A DNA stretch of 64,000 nucleotides from Symsagittifera roscoffensis (lineage: Eukaryota > Xenacoelomorpha > Acoela > Convolutidae), in the NCBI RefSeq assembly GCF_963678635.1, contig NC_087067.1, forward strand, positions 38,535,682-38,599,681, given 5' to 3'. The notes beneath the pieces were generated by a model. The model was not told the DNA's origin. It made no database searches and saw only the letters and a program-made list of their open reading frames with translations. The translations under genes and the position numbers were made by a program. Positions within the stretch are counted from its first letter, which is position 1. Each line of letters begins with the position of its first letter. This document shows positions 25,001 to 37,000 of this stretch, piece after piece.

Positions 25001-28000
25001 TTGTACATTTCACTTTTGCTTTTATTTATTTATTTATTTATTTATGTATTTATTTATGTATTTATTTATTTATTTATGTATTGATTTATTTTTTTATTGC
25101 TTATTTATTTATCAGGTGTGCTTTGTTTATTTGTTGATATTTATTTCTATATTTATTTAATTATTCTTTCTTTCATTTAGTTTTGCTTTTATTATTTATG
25201 TATGTGTATTTATTTCATTTATTTATTTTCATTTATTCATATTATGGGTCTGTTTGTTTGGTTATTTGTTCATATATATTTTTTTGTTTTTTGGATTTGT
25301 TTTTCGGATTGTTTTACTGCTACATACTGTCAATTCTGAGACTGCTTCACAATTTCTCAATATAATAAGACTAATAGCTTTTTTTCATTTTAGCTCTTTC
25401 TTGTAAGTATATGTGTAAGTACGATTTTTAGTTATTCCGGAGACCCATATGAGTCTACATGCCAATTTATACGATTGGCCGATTGAAACGACAGGAGGCG
25501 TTTTGCTACACATACAAACACAATCTTTTGTATTTTATTATAGCTATAGAAATTGATCTACAATGCGTAAGTACGACATTTAGCTCTACGATTATTATTT
25601 CAGGTCCTTTTTCAATATTTCAGGCTCTTTGTCAATATAGCAAAATTTTGGTGTATATATGTGTTAGTAAGATTTTTAGTTCTACAACGTTTATTCAGGC
25701 TCTTTGTCGATATAGCAAAATATTGGTGTATACATGTGTTAGTACGATTTTAGCTCTAGAATTGTTATTTCAGGCTCTTCGTCAATATAGCAATATTTTA
25801 GCGTATACATGTGTTAGTACCATTTTTAGTTCTCGAACTGTTATTTTATGATCTATGTCAATATATCAAAATTTTAGTGTATACATGTGTTATTACGATT
25901 TTTAGTTCTCGAACTGTTATTTCATGATCTTTGTCAATATATCAAAATTTTATTGTATACATGTGTTAGTACCATTTTTAGTTCTCGAACTGTTATTCCA
26001 TGATCTTTGTCAATATAGCAAAATTTTGGTGTATACATGTGTTAGTACGATTTTTAGCTCTAGAACTGTTATTCCATGATCTTTGTCAATATAGCAAAAA
26101 TTTGACGTATACATGTGTTAGTACGATTTTTAGCTCTCGAACTGTTATTTCATGATCTTTGCCAATATAGCAAAATTTTGGTGTATACATGTGTTCGTAC
26201 GATTTTTAGCTCACGAACTGTTATTTCAGGCCCTTTGTCAATATAGTAAAATTTTGGTGTATACATGTGTTAGTACGATTTTTAGTTCTAGAAGTGTTAT
26301 TTTATGATCTTCGTTGATATATCAAAAATTTAACCTATACATGTGTTAGTACGATTTTTAGTTCTAGAACTGTTATTTCAGGCTCTTTCTCGATATAGCA
26401 AAATTTTGGTGTATACATGTATGAGTACGATTTTTTGTTCTAGAACTGTTATTCTTCAATTATTAGTTGTTCAAGTTCTTTGGTTTTTGCTTCAGTTTCT
26501 ATGCCTTCGGTGTATTGCGCGTAGCGCCTATGTTTTAATACTGTTGATTCTGTTTCTCGACAGTTTTCCTGACTTTGAGTTTTTCAATTTTTCGACTAAG
26601 TTGTTTCCGTCTCATTTGCTAGCTTGAAATGCTACTCTTGCGTTGTGTTTTTTTTCGGTTTCCTTGGGTTCATTGCTAGTTTTTCAACTGTCTGATAGCT
26701 ATGTATTTAATTAAGTCGGTGACCTAGCTTGAATGTTAATTACTTAAGCTTAACATAGATGCGACTTGAAGTCATTCTCGAAAAAAAATACTACTTAAGG
26801 TCTTATTGATTTCTGACCTATTGTTTGCTTATTTCTCCACAAACTAATGAATTTTTTAAACCAACTTGAGCATCAAAATTTCATTTCGCTTCAAATTAGA
26901 AATCGTTTCATTGTTTAGCAAAGAAGTCGTCAAACATTCCATCGCCTCCAGGTTCAGGTGGTGGACCGCCTCCCCCTCCCCCGCCTCCAGGAATGGGCGG
27001 AGGGCCGCCACCACCACCCCCGCCACCCGGAATGGGTGGGGGGCCACCTCCTCCGCCTCCACCGCCTGGGATGGGAGGAGGGCCACCACCACCACCCCCG
27101 CCACCAGGAATGGGTGGGGGACCACCTCCTCCGCCTCCACCGCCTGGGATGGGTGGAGGACCACCACCGCCTCCGCCCCCGCCTGGAGGAAGAGGAGGCC
27201 CACCACCGCCGCCCCCGATGCCAGGAAGAGGGGGAGGTCCTCCACCTCCACCGCCACCAGGTGGACGACCAGGCCCCCCGCCCCCGCCTGGAATGGGAGG
27301 GTTTAGACCCCCTGTGAAAAAACAAAGACATCCCGATGCTCCCCAAAGAGTCGCTTATCAGCTGCCCACAGCAACATCAAAGATGTTCTGGAAAAAGGTG
27401 AGGAGAATATGCTTCAGTTTTCCCAAAGAAGTCTTCCACTTATTTTAGTTTCATAAACTAGCAGCTTGGTATATTATGCGAAATTTTATTGCGTTCATAG
27501 TTTGGAATTTGTGAAGATTTTGGATTTAATTTTGAGGTATGCTTTAGGCATAGTCATATTTGTTTGAGTATATGAATTTAGGATAGACCCTGCAATCCCA
27601 ATGGATTCGTCGGTTGTCCTTTATGATTTGCTAATATGGTTTATGAACTGATGTATGTAACAATGAGAAATTAACTCGTCTTCTTGATCGGTAACCAGTG
27701 CAATTATTGTTGCAGCATTCTATCCCTCCATGGTATAGATGTTCGTTATATATAAGTATTGTCCATTTAGGCTAAACAACTTGATTTTACTAAAAATAAA
27801 ACTCATTTTGGAAGCTTCATTAAGTGCTTTTTTGGCTAAGAAAATTTTCATACAATAATAAAATTTTTAGTGCAAAAAATTAAGCCTTTTTTTCTTCATT
27901 TTTTCATTTATTTTTTTTTGAAGACAATTGTTGTATTTCATGCCTAGTTCACTGAATTTCTACGCGATTGTATAGTTCTATAATCCTCTATAGGGTTTTG

Positions 28001-31000
28001 GTTTGTATCAGGGGCACCTGGTTTGTATTGCATAGTTTTATCATCAACAACGCAGAAGAAACGACGCTTATTTGAAAAAAAAAATACTAATGTGGTTGGA
28101 ACATTCTGTGCTATTTGCACAGCAACCGGCTATCCTTGTTTTAAATTGCTTTCAGTGGGTTCCGGACAAATTGAACGAGAAGTCATTTTGGCTAACGGTG
28201 AAGGAGGGCCAGTTCTCCAATGCAGAGAGCGACGGTGAAAGCGCAGAGAGCTTCAAGCTCATCGTAGAGAACTTCTCCCAGAAGAAAGCGGACCCGGGTA
28301 AGATATTTATACGAAGGATTCTAAGTGCTAGCCAGCCACTTAATCGCCAGACAATGTTTCCTCTTTCGTAAATATGGAGAAAAATACGCCCGTATCTGTA
28401 ATTACCTGCACACGGTAGACTTGATTGTTCCGACCACTAGCCGAATTCTTTACCACAGAATAGCTTTTCTTGACCCTTTTCTTTAACTTATTGACCAATT
28501 CAGTTCCCTCTCAAAGATAAATAAAAAGAAAGAAAATTTGGGGGGGGGGGAGTTGTGAAAATTTTTCCGTGAGGCCATAGTTTGAAAAAGCCAACTGTGT
28601 ATGAAGACAGTATGCATGTTTTTGTTAGCCAAGAAGAAGAAAGCGGACTTGACCGATTCTGTCAAAGAAGAAGAAGAACAGGCTCGCTATTACGTCTTGG
28701 ATCCAAAGAGTGGTCAAGCTCTAGGTGAGATGAATTCAGACTTCCCTAACCTAAATCCTCAAAAAAGAAAATTTAATTGTGAAATCACTCGAAGCTAGCG
28801 CCAAATTTTTAGTGTCAACCTTAGTTTTTTTCATTAAAAATAATTGTTAAAAGTGTGATAGATTTATGCTTGGCATAGTTTTTTCTAACAGCTTGCTCTT
28901 TTACAAGACTATTGCACATGATGGCGCCCCAAATTAAGCCTTTAGGACAAATGTTCTGCTCTTTTTTTATGATTTAGGCGCGCTCCTGGATACTGTGAGA
29001 GCTACATCGAACAGCAATTTTTTCACACTTTTTGTTCTTGTTCGAACTTTTTGTTGAAACCTTGTTGTTCTGTTGCAGAGGTGTTCTTCAAGGCCTCCAA
29101 GATAACCCCAGATGCTGTGATTGATGCACTGTGGAAGTGTGACGTGAATGTAATCAGCGAAAGCTACATCAACACCCTCACTGGAATCCTGATCCAGACC
29201 ACTGACGAGGAAGTCATCAACCTCTGCTCCGGAATCATCGTAAGATAGACAACAAATGCAAAACCGGTTATCAAGCGAGCTACTGTTTTCAGTCGCTTTT
29301 TGACGTCTGATGTTTTTTCATTTAAAGATGAACTTTTTCGAAGAAACTTTTCTTTCTACTCGCAAACTGTTCTAATTTGTTGCAGATTGCTGCAGATTTG
29401 GCATTTATGTTAAACGTATTTTTTTCTAATGTGTATGTTTCCAGCTTTTCATAAAAATGAGTATTAGATCAAGATATTAATGTCGGTCCAAATGTTTCAA
29501 GCTTCAACGTTGCTTGAAGCTTGAAACTTTCCGAGATTTTACTTTCCGAGATTTTGGACGAAATCGAAAAATCCTGAAAGAGGTTTTGTTGTTGATAGGA
29601 ACACAAGGATAAAAAACTGATGAATGCGGAAAAGATTCTACTGCAGTTCAGTGACTTGAAGGACCTTCCTGTTCGACTGGACAGCCTCCTCTTCTTGAAC
29701 ACATTCTCTGAGAATTTGGACCCCATCAAATCTGTAAGCCCATCAATATAATCTTTTTAAACCTCCTTGAAGCTCTAAACACACACCTAATTGATGTTTC
29801 TGCGATTCGCATAGGATATATGAAAAGCTATCAAGCCTCCCTAAACATGGTCCAATAACATTATTTCCCCAAGTTCAAGTTATTTAATGAACAATGCTCC
29901 TCTGTTGCGAATCAATTCGTTTTTTTTGCACCAAGAACTTTCACGTGGTACCACTAGTGCAGCCGAAATCGGTCAAGCTGTGGTTAGACCTGAAGCTAGA
30001 ACTTAAGTGAGAGCTGGTCCTCTCACTAAGTAACTGCTCCTCCTTCACAGCTCAATTTTTGTAACTGTTACCCGTATGTATCTTTGAATTTTAAAAGCTT
30101 TGCTGTAGAATTGATTACTTTTTTTGAACTTCAATCATGATAATTATGGTCGAAGTTGGCACTAATATACTGAGATATTTACATTCTATGTTTCAATAAT
30201 ATCCTGTATATAGGACGTGACTATAATCTACGAGGCGATAAGGGAGCTCAACAATTCACCCTCATTCAAGAAAGTGCTCAGCATGATTTTGGAGCTGGGC
30301 AACATCCTTAACACAGGAAATCAGAGACTGAGCATGGCCATGGGTTTCGACATCAGTTACCTCAAAGAGGTTAATTAAACTAATTGTTTCTGAAATTGTG
30401 GTTCATGAATCAGTGAGCAGAATTATCATTGGCGTGCGCAGGAATTTTTGACGGGGGCAGGGTTGACAACGCTTTTTTAAAGTCATTCATGTAGAATTTT
30501 TCGAGCTTTGGCGAAACCCTGGAATGACTATTGAATACATTTCGCAAATTTTTTAGGAAGTGTGGACCAAAAAATAGCGTTTTTTTTTCGGCGAGCACTA
30601 TCCTTTAAATTTAGCATATACGGGCTACGCCAAAGGTGCCATTGCAAGATTTTTAGAATGGGTCGGCCAGAAAAGGCTATCGCAAAATGGTAAAAAAGTG
30701 CACCCGTTGGAAAAAGTTTGCTGCCCAAATTTTGGAGAGGCGCTCGCCACCGCCTTTGTTATCGGCACGCTAATGAGAATGATGATGTTGCTTATGACTG
30801 AAATTATTGGCCTCTACAGAAAAAGTCTTAGATCCGAGCTGAAAAAATTGACTAGCAGCTATTCGACATCATACAAGATCTAGTTTAAGTGAAGATGCAA
30901 AATAGCCTTAGATTAGGGTTCCTTGTTAAGTCATCTCCCAAATATTAATTTTGATAATGTTTTGTTTTCAATTTGTATCTCAATCGGAACTGTTCGGAAA

Positions 31001-34000
31001 TGTGTATGAATTGATGTGTAAGTTAAACAACTCATGTTCAAATAGTGTTTATCTGTGTTAACTGCAGCTGGGTGGCATCAAGTGTTCGGCGGATAAGAGC
31101 AAAAGTGTGATCCACGTGTTCCTCATGATCCTCGAGAAGAAGCCAGAAACAAGCACACTAGTCGACAGTCTCATTGGGGAGTTGCAGTACATTGAGCCAG
31201 CCTGCAAAGGTACTCTACGTCATTGCGATGTCAATTATGTCTATTCCTCCAACTGCGACTAATTTTTTGAAAACTGATTGTCATTGTCAAAATTTTTGAT
31301 CTTAAGCTTTGATTACGCCCTTATAAATCTTTTCGAGCAGTCCCTGGTATTGTGATCAAGAATTTTTTTTGCGCGATCGCAGCTCAAAATTAATGTTCAG
31401 TTGCAATGGATGGTGTGTTTGCACCATTAGAACAATGAGTCTATCAAAAAGCCAAAAATAATTGTTGAAGTTAATCAATGAGGATATCCTTTCGAAAGTA
31501 TCCTGAATTGATGCGGAAAAAAGCGACGAAATAAAATTTATGCTTCGAAAGTTTGCGAAATATTAATAACTTTCTGGTTTAATTACACAAGCATAGCTTG
31601 TGTTATACTATGAACTTTCTTTTTTTTCCAACCTAAGTCGCAAATATTGTTGCGACAAAATGTTCAATTTAAAAGCGTTCATTTTGATCCGGCTATTAAG
31701 TACAGCCAATGCTAAGCATATCAAGACAGACTATTATATTTCAAATAGCACTTAAGCTTCAAGGTATCATGGATATGTAGCGTAGAGATAGGGAAGGAGA
31801 CCAGCAACAAAATAATAGGGTTTGAACCTGGGCAGGGTCGGATGTTTTCAATGCACTTTTTCGTATACTAGTTAAAATGCCTCCGCTTCATAAATTGAGG
31901 CATGTTAGTTGGTAGATTTCTTTTTTTTTCAAATTGACTGCTAATGCGCCATAATTGGCGTGCGTCACTTAAGAAATTTTGAAGACTCGAAGTTTTACTC
32001 ATTCAGTTTTTCCCAGTGGCGTTATTGGTGATATTTTTGCTTGTGTAAGCGAAGTGCAACTTCGCCTGTGTCTAATGTAAGTAGATAGATACTTGTAGGG
32101 CCCAAATATGATTTTTCTGACTTTCGAAGAAGGGATCGACTATTTGTGCTCGGTGTGGTTTTTTTCGACATATTTCGTCTTATTTTGTTGCCACTTTTGA
32201 ATAGCGTTTTTATACCATCTGAAAAGTATTGAAGTCCTGAGGTCAATTTAAAAGGATACTTTACATGTGATTATGTTTTGTAAAGTTATGGGAGTTTTAA
32301 AGAGTGCCAATATGGCTAAATTGGGAAAAGTTTTGCGCGATATAAACTGTTCTTTTTACGCGTGAGCGGCGATTTAATCCTGCTCAGAAATTGTTATGGT
32401 AAATGTTTGAGGCAAGCTGTTTGAAACAATTAGTATTTTTTCTAGACGCTGATTGCATCACTTTGTATTTTACCTAGTTGTTGGGGGGATATTTTCAAAA
32501 CAAATATTTGATTAATAAAAATGTTAATTTCTTAAAAAACTGATTTATTTAGGGCAGTCGGAACATTCAGGGACATTATTATAAGACCTTTAGGGCAGTC
32601 GGAACTTTCAGGGATTTGCCTTGATATGAGCAGTGCTGATATAATTTTAATTTTTTTTTGAAAAGTGAGCTATATTGATCAATCAAGTATCTATTATCGA
32701 ATCTGTTCATCAATTTAAAATTTCCCAACCTTCGTGATTTCCCAATTTACAATTTTCCAGTACAACCTATCGGCACTTAGGTTGTCAGTAGTTGTTAACA
32801 AAAACCTTTTGAATGGTTACAATACTGCTTGTGTATAAGCCCTGAATGTTTTTTGACTCCCCTGAATTGGTCTAGAATAACTTTTTGTAAATAAAATTTG
32901 ATAAAGCATAAATGGAGTGCCAATATCAAATTTTCGATGCAAAAATTAGATTCGTATACGAAAGGAATAAACAAACTAAGTATGCCTCATTTCAATTGGG
33001 ATTGTTTTTGCGGATAATTAGCGACGCATAATTAGTTCGCGTATTTACGCTAGCCAGCGTAGTGTATTAGTATGACTCCAACCTAAATTTTTTTTCGGTT
33101 CCCAAGCTTATCAACACGTGTTTTTAACCTCCTTTGTCCTCTCTCATATAACTCCACAATTAAATCAATCCACTACAATTTACCTCCTTTTTAATACCAA
33201 TTAGTGGAATCAAAGTGAAAGTTACTTGAAAGCGATTCGGGTTCATAGCGTCGGTGAACATCAAAGGTGCAATTGCGAAAATTTCGCGAAACAAAACGAA
33301 GTACCATGCACGCTGCTAAATGCGGTTTAGATTTGAACAGAAATGACCTTGCCTATAGTCTAGACTTTGATATGAGCTTGAAAACTTATCCGACCGGTAT
33401 GATTCAAATTATTAACCGAAAATGATTAGATTTCTCAATCTTGAAATATTTCTTGCTAATAATAGATTAATTCGCTGGGTTCAAATGAAATATAGAATGG
33501 AAACTGGTTGTGACTGGTTGTTGATCTGATATACAAACAAAGTTTAGAAAATATATACACAAAGAACAAATTAACGAATATTTAGCCTAACTTCGCCATG
33601 GCGCGAAGGAAATCCCAATCGGTTTTTTCGTATAACACGCATATTTTGAATTTCTTGTTCTATGACTCGGTATTTTTTTTTCAAAATGGTGTCCACTCAA
33701 GGCGTTTTTTAATTTGATTTTTTGAAGGCTCGCGTCTTTTGGCAAATTTGCAATTACTTTCTTGCAATTTACTTTGTAATATACTGGGATGCGAACCATT
33801 AATATATGACTGTTTACAATAATGCCTGCCCTCTACAGTATTTGTTGTTCTGGCTAAGCTGTATGCTGCCGCATCTCTTTGATTCTATAGCGAAAGGGAG
33901 GAATTGGAGTTCTCGATTTGGTACCAGACTTTTTATGTAATTGATCCGAAATAAAGGCAGAGCTCTTACGCTTTAGCAATTTTTTCCGAGTCTGTTATGG

Positions 34001-37000
34001 TGCGAGCGATAGCATTTTATTTGATTTTCCTGGGCTATTTTATCGTACAAATTTCCTTATTCTTCAAAAGCCATTGAGGGTTATATTTCAAGTGCCAATA
34101 AAAACCCGTGGCTTGTTTCTGTCACATTTCTTAATCCGAGTTTCGCAGTTTTTGCCATTTTTTTGAGATTTCCGTAGCATTTCCGGCACACGTATCATTC
34201 CCGGCTCACTGAATAAAATAATTCTTTCGTGATCATTTTTTGGTCAAATCTTACAAAATTTTTGAATAGCTCGGGTGTTTCGAAGGTTCTGGTTGCTGGG
34301 GAGACTGGTAGAAATCTGTTCTCGTTGCTTGAACATGCGTTGTGCAGTTCGCACTAGGTTTTCTTTAATTGGCACGACTAATTTAGTAGCAATATCGTGT
34401 TATGTGCTGAATTGATGTTACGACTGCGACAGTCAGCGTAATACTCGCTAGCTCAAGTCCTCGTTCTTTTTTCTGTAGTCGAGCATCGGATTTTGCCGTA
34501 GAAATGTCATGATCATGCTCGCCAATAGTTTCAATAAAATATTCGCCATCTGTCGTTATTGCTGTTGCTCGGCATTTATGAGTCGCTTGGCAGGTTTATC
34601 TTTTAAAGACAAACAAATATTAGTGGTATCAAGCCTCAAGTATTATCCTGCCGAGCGAAAATTTTATTGGAACTTATGAACACACACATGATATTTTTAC
34701 AGGAAAATCCACTTATATGCCTGATACCATTTTTATTTGTTTGTCTTTGAAAGTAAAATGCGAGGACGCTTCAAACATAATCGCTCAGAGAATGATAGAC
34801 CAATAGTTTAAGTGTAAGGAAGTATGATTTAATGTAAAATTCTTTAAATTCGCCTTTAATAAACACTATGTATTAAACGCGTGAGTGAGGGCTTATTTCT
34901 ATCTTTGATCGAAATGCAATTAACTTTGAGATGCTGGAGGCATCAAGTGAATTAAGAATGGCCTTTCTGTTTTTAATGGCCTTTCTGGTCTCAATTTTTA
35001 ACTTAATTGGAATACTACTATGATTATTAAAGGAGTAAATTTGAAACAAATTATCGGTATTTGAAGGGAGTTGAATTAATGTGGGGTTATCTTGTTACGG
35101 GGTTTTAAAGTAGGGGGTGTAAAAAGAGAGGGTTAAATAACGTGGATTTAAAGAGTGGGACACACTTTTTTCTTCACCTAGCTCGCAAATAAAATGCTCA
35201 TTTGGTGGCACTTGTACTATAATCACGATCTGTAGCATTGGAAACTTGATAGCATTTGTTCTCTGCTTTGTTTGTGTCTTGCATTTGCTGATCCTTAAAC
35301 GTCCGTTGCTGAGAGGGAAGGACGTGAGACTTCAATTCTCAAGATCACTGGTTCGGAACGAGACGTATCTAAGTTATTACTTTTTTCTACTTTTTACTTC
35401 ATTTTATGGAGCTGCTTTTTTGTCGTTTTCTTGCTAGTCTTTGCGAAACGCAGCTTCGCTTGTGTGAAGGCATTATAAACGGAAAGAGAAGTTCTAGCCA
35501 CAGTTTCAGATGATCCCAAGCTGGAAGGCATTATAAACGGAAGGAGAAGTTCTAGTCACTATTCAAGATGCTCCCAAGAGGATTCCAGTTGCTCCCAAGC
35601 TGTCAAAACGTTCCTTGTAAAATTAGTCTGAATGAAAAAAAACCGCTATATATATTCCTCATTTTCTTCGATAGTCGAAACAGTTGACATATTGTCTTAG
35701 TTCCAAATGATCAATCATAAATGTTGAACAATTGGCATTGGTGCCTGGTGTTACTGGTATCCTATTTTGGTCCTTTTTATCGCGGTTAAATGTGCTGAAC
35801 TTAATGTTGTCTCTTAACTTGTTATTACGTGATAGTGATGAGAGTTCTATTTCAGTGGACGAGGCTTCAATTGACTCTCGCATGGGTGGCCTGAAGAAGA
35901 AGAGTGAGAAACTGGGAAAGACTCTAGAGAAGAAGAAGGTAATCAATGACAAGGATGCGTTTATTCCTGTGTTCAATAAGTTCCACAAGGATGCGTGCAA
36001 GCAGTTGAAACTAGTGGAGAGCATGATTGACAAGTACAAGAAGGAACTGGACACCATGCGACTCCAGTTCTTCGAGGTCAGTTCTCACTTAATGTACTGG
36101 AGCTGCATTTTGTGGTTTTAGCTGATGTTTACTGTCAGTTCACTTCTTTTTCAAACCAAAGTAGCACATTTTACTGCTAAATTTTTGTGCAGTTTATCAG
36201 AGTTATAGTTTTTGAGGGCCCTTTAACTATTAAAACAGTTTAGCTCAATTTTTAAGAGATATTTACTATGCAACTGAGTCGATAACTTTTTTTAAATTTT
36301 TTTTCAGGTAGCTTGACCTTCGATTTCTTTTGAAGTTCTGTTCATTTCCTTTGTTAAAAAGAAAACAAATTCCACTATCGAACAGCACAACTGTAAGGGT
36401 CATGAAAAACATGGTCGACTTAGAAAGTTGGTTTCGATTTTAGGGTTTCCCAGCGGAGTAAAAAAAAAAACATTTATCTTTTCATCCAGTTTTTTTTTTC
36501 AAATTAGGTTCTTTTTTTTATCAAAAAAGTGTCAATCACAACTGTCTGTTGGCTATGTTTTCTCGTTAAGTTTGGGGAGTTTGAAAGTGGACAATTTTCC
36601 TTTCGCTGGATCAAATTATGCAGTTTTTGTACTTTTTTTGATGTTCAACGCAAAAACGCGGAATATTTTTCAGCTCAGTTAATTAGTCCAAGTTTGCCCA
36701 ATTCGTTTTCCTATTAGCATCAACTTATATTTTTAAGATTTGTTGAATGCAATGAAGACATTGATTGAGGTCGCATGTTTTTTCCAGCAAAAATGTTCAA
36801 ACTTGGGTCACGCTTAAATTTGAATTTTCGTTGCTTGATTTTGAGTTCTTTTTAGGTTCAATTTAAATTTATTTGCTAGAAAGAAGGCAACTTTTGATTC
36901 CCAATTTAGACAGGATATCGTGCGAAAAAAAAACTTGAATTACTTTAATTTTGAAATGTGTACTTATTAAGAGTAATGGACGTAGTGAAGACTGTTATAT

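Larger units (their letters stand above)
31210..35855 (+). other. Large formin intron: repeats, hairpin, SINE copies
   Basis: No exon seen. SINE head-like sequence lies at about 31586 and 33048; a tRNA-related body with B-box-like GGTTTGAACCT at about 31780-31845; a SINE tail with a perfect hairpin at 32049; a segment at 32100-32500 related to 48320-48720; two copies of 'agggcagtcggaac.ttcaggga' at 32553 and 32593; a 154-nt inverted repeat at 34600-34753; a SINE copy at 35150-35470; and a 59-bp tandem pair at about 35468-35580. Confidence 0.5.

Noticed and set aside
24667-25365. Phe/Leu/Tyr/Ile-rich frames that look like membrane proteins
   Set aside because: Produced by (ATTT)n low complexity.
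20404-26919. Formin isoform using FH1 exon A followed by exon B
   Set aside because: The only nearby GT after exon A leaves two bases, whereas exon B needs one, so the frame would be lost.
26856-27346. Five long open frames on both strands around the FH1 exon (Arg/Trp-, Gly- and His-rich)
   Set aside because: All are alternative readings of the 39-bp proline-coding repeat; only the +frame Gly-Met-Gly/Pro reading joins in phase with the formin.
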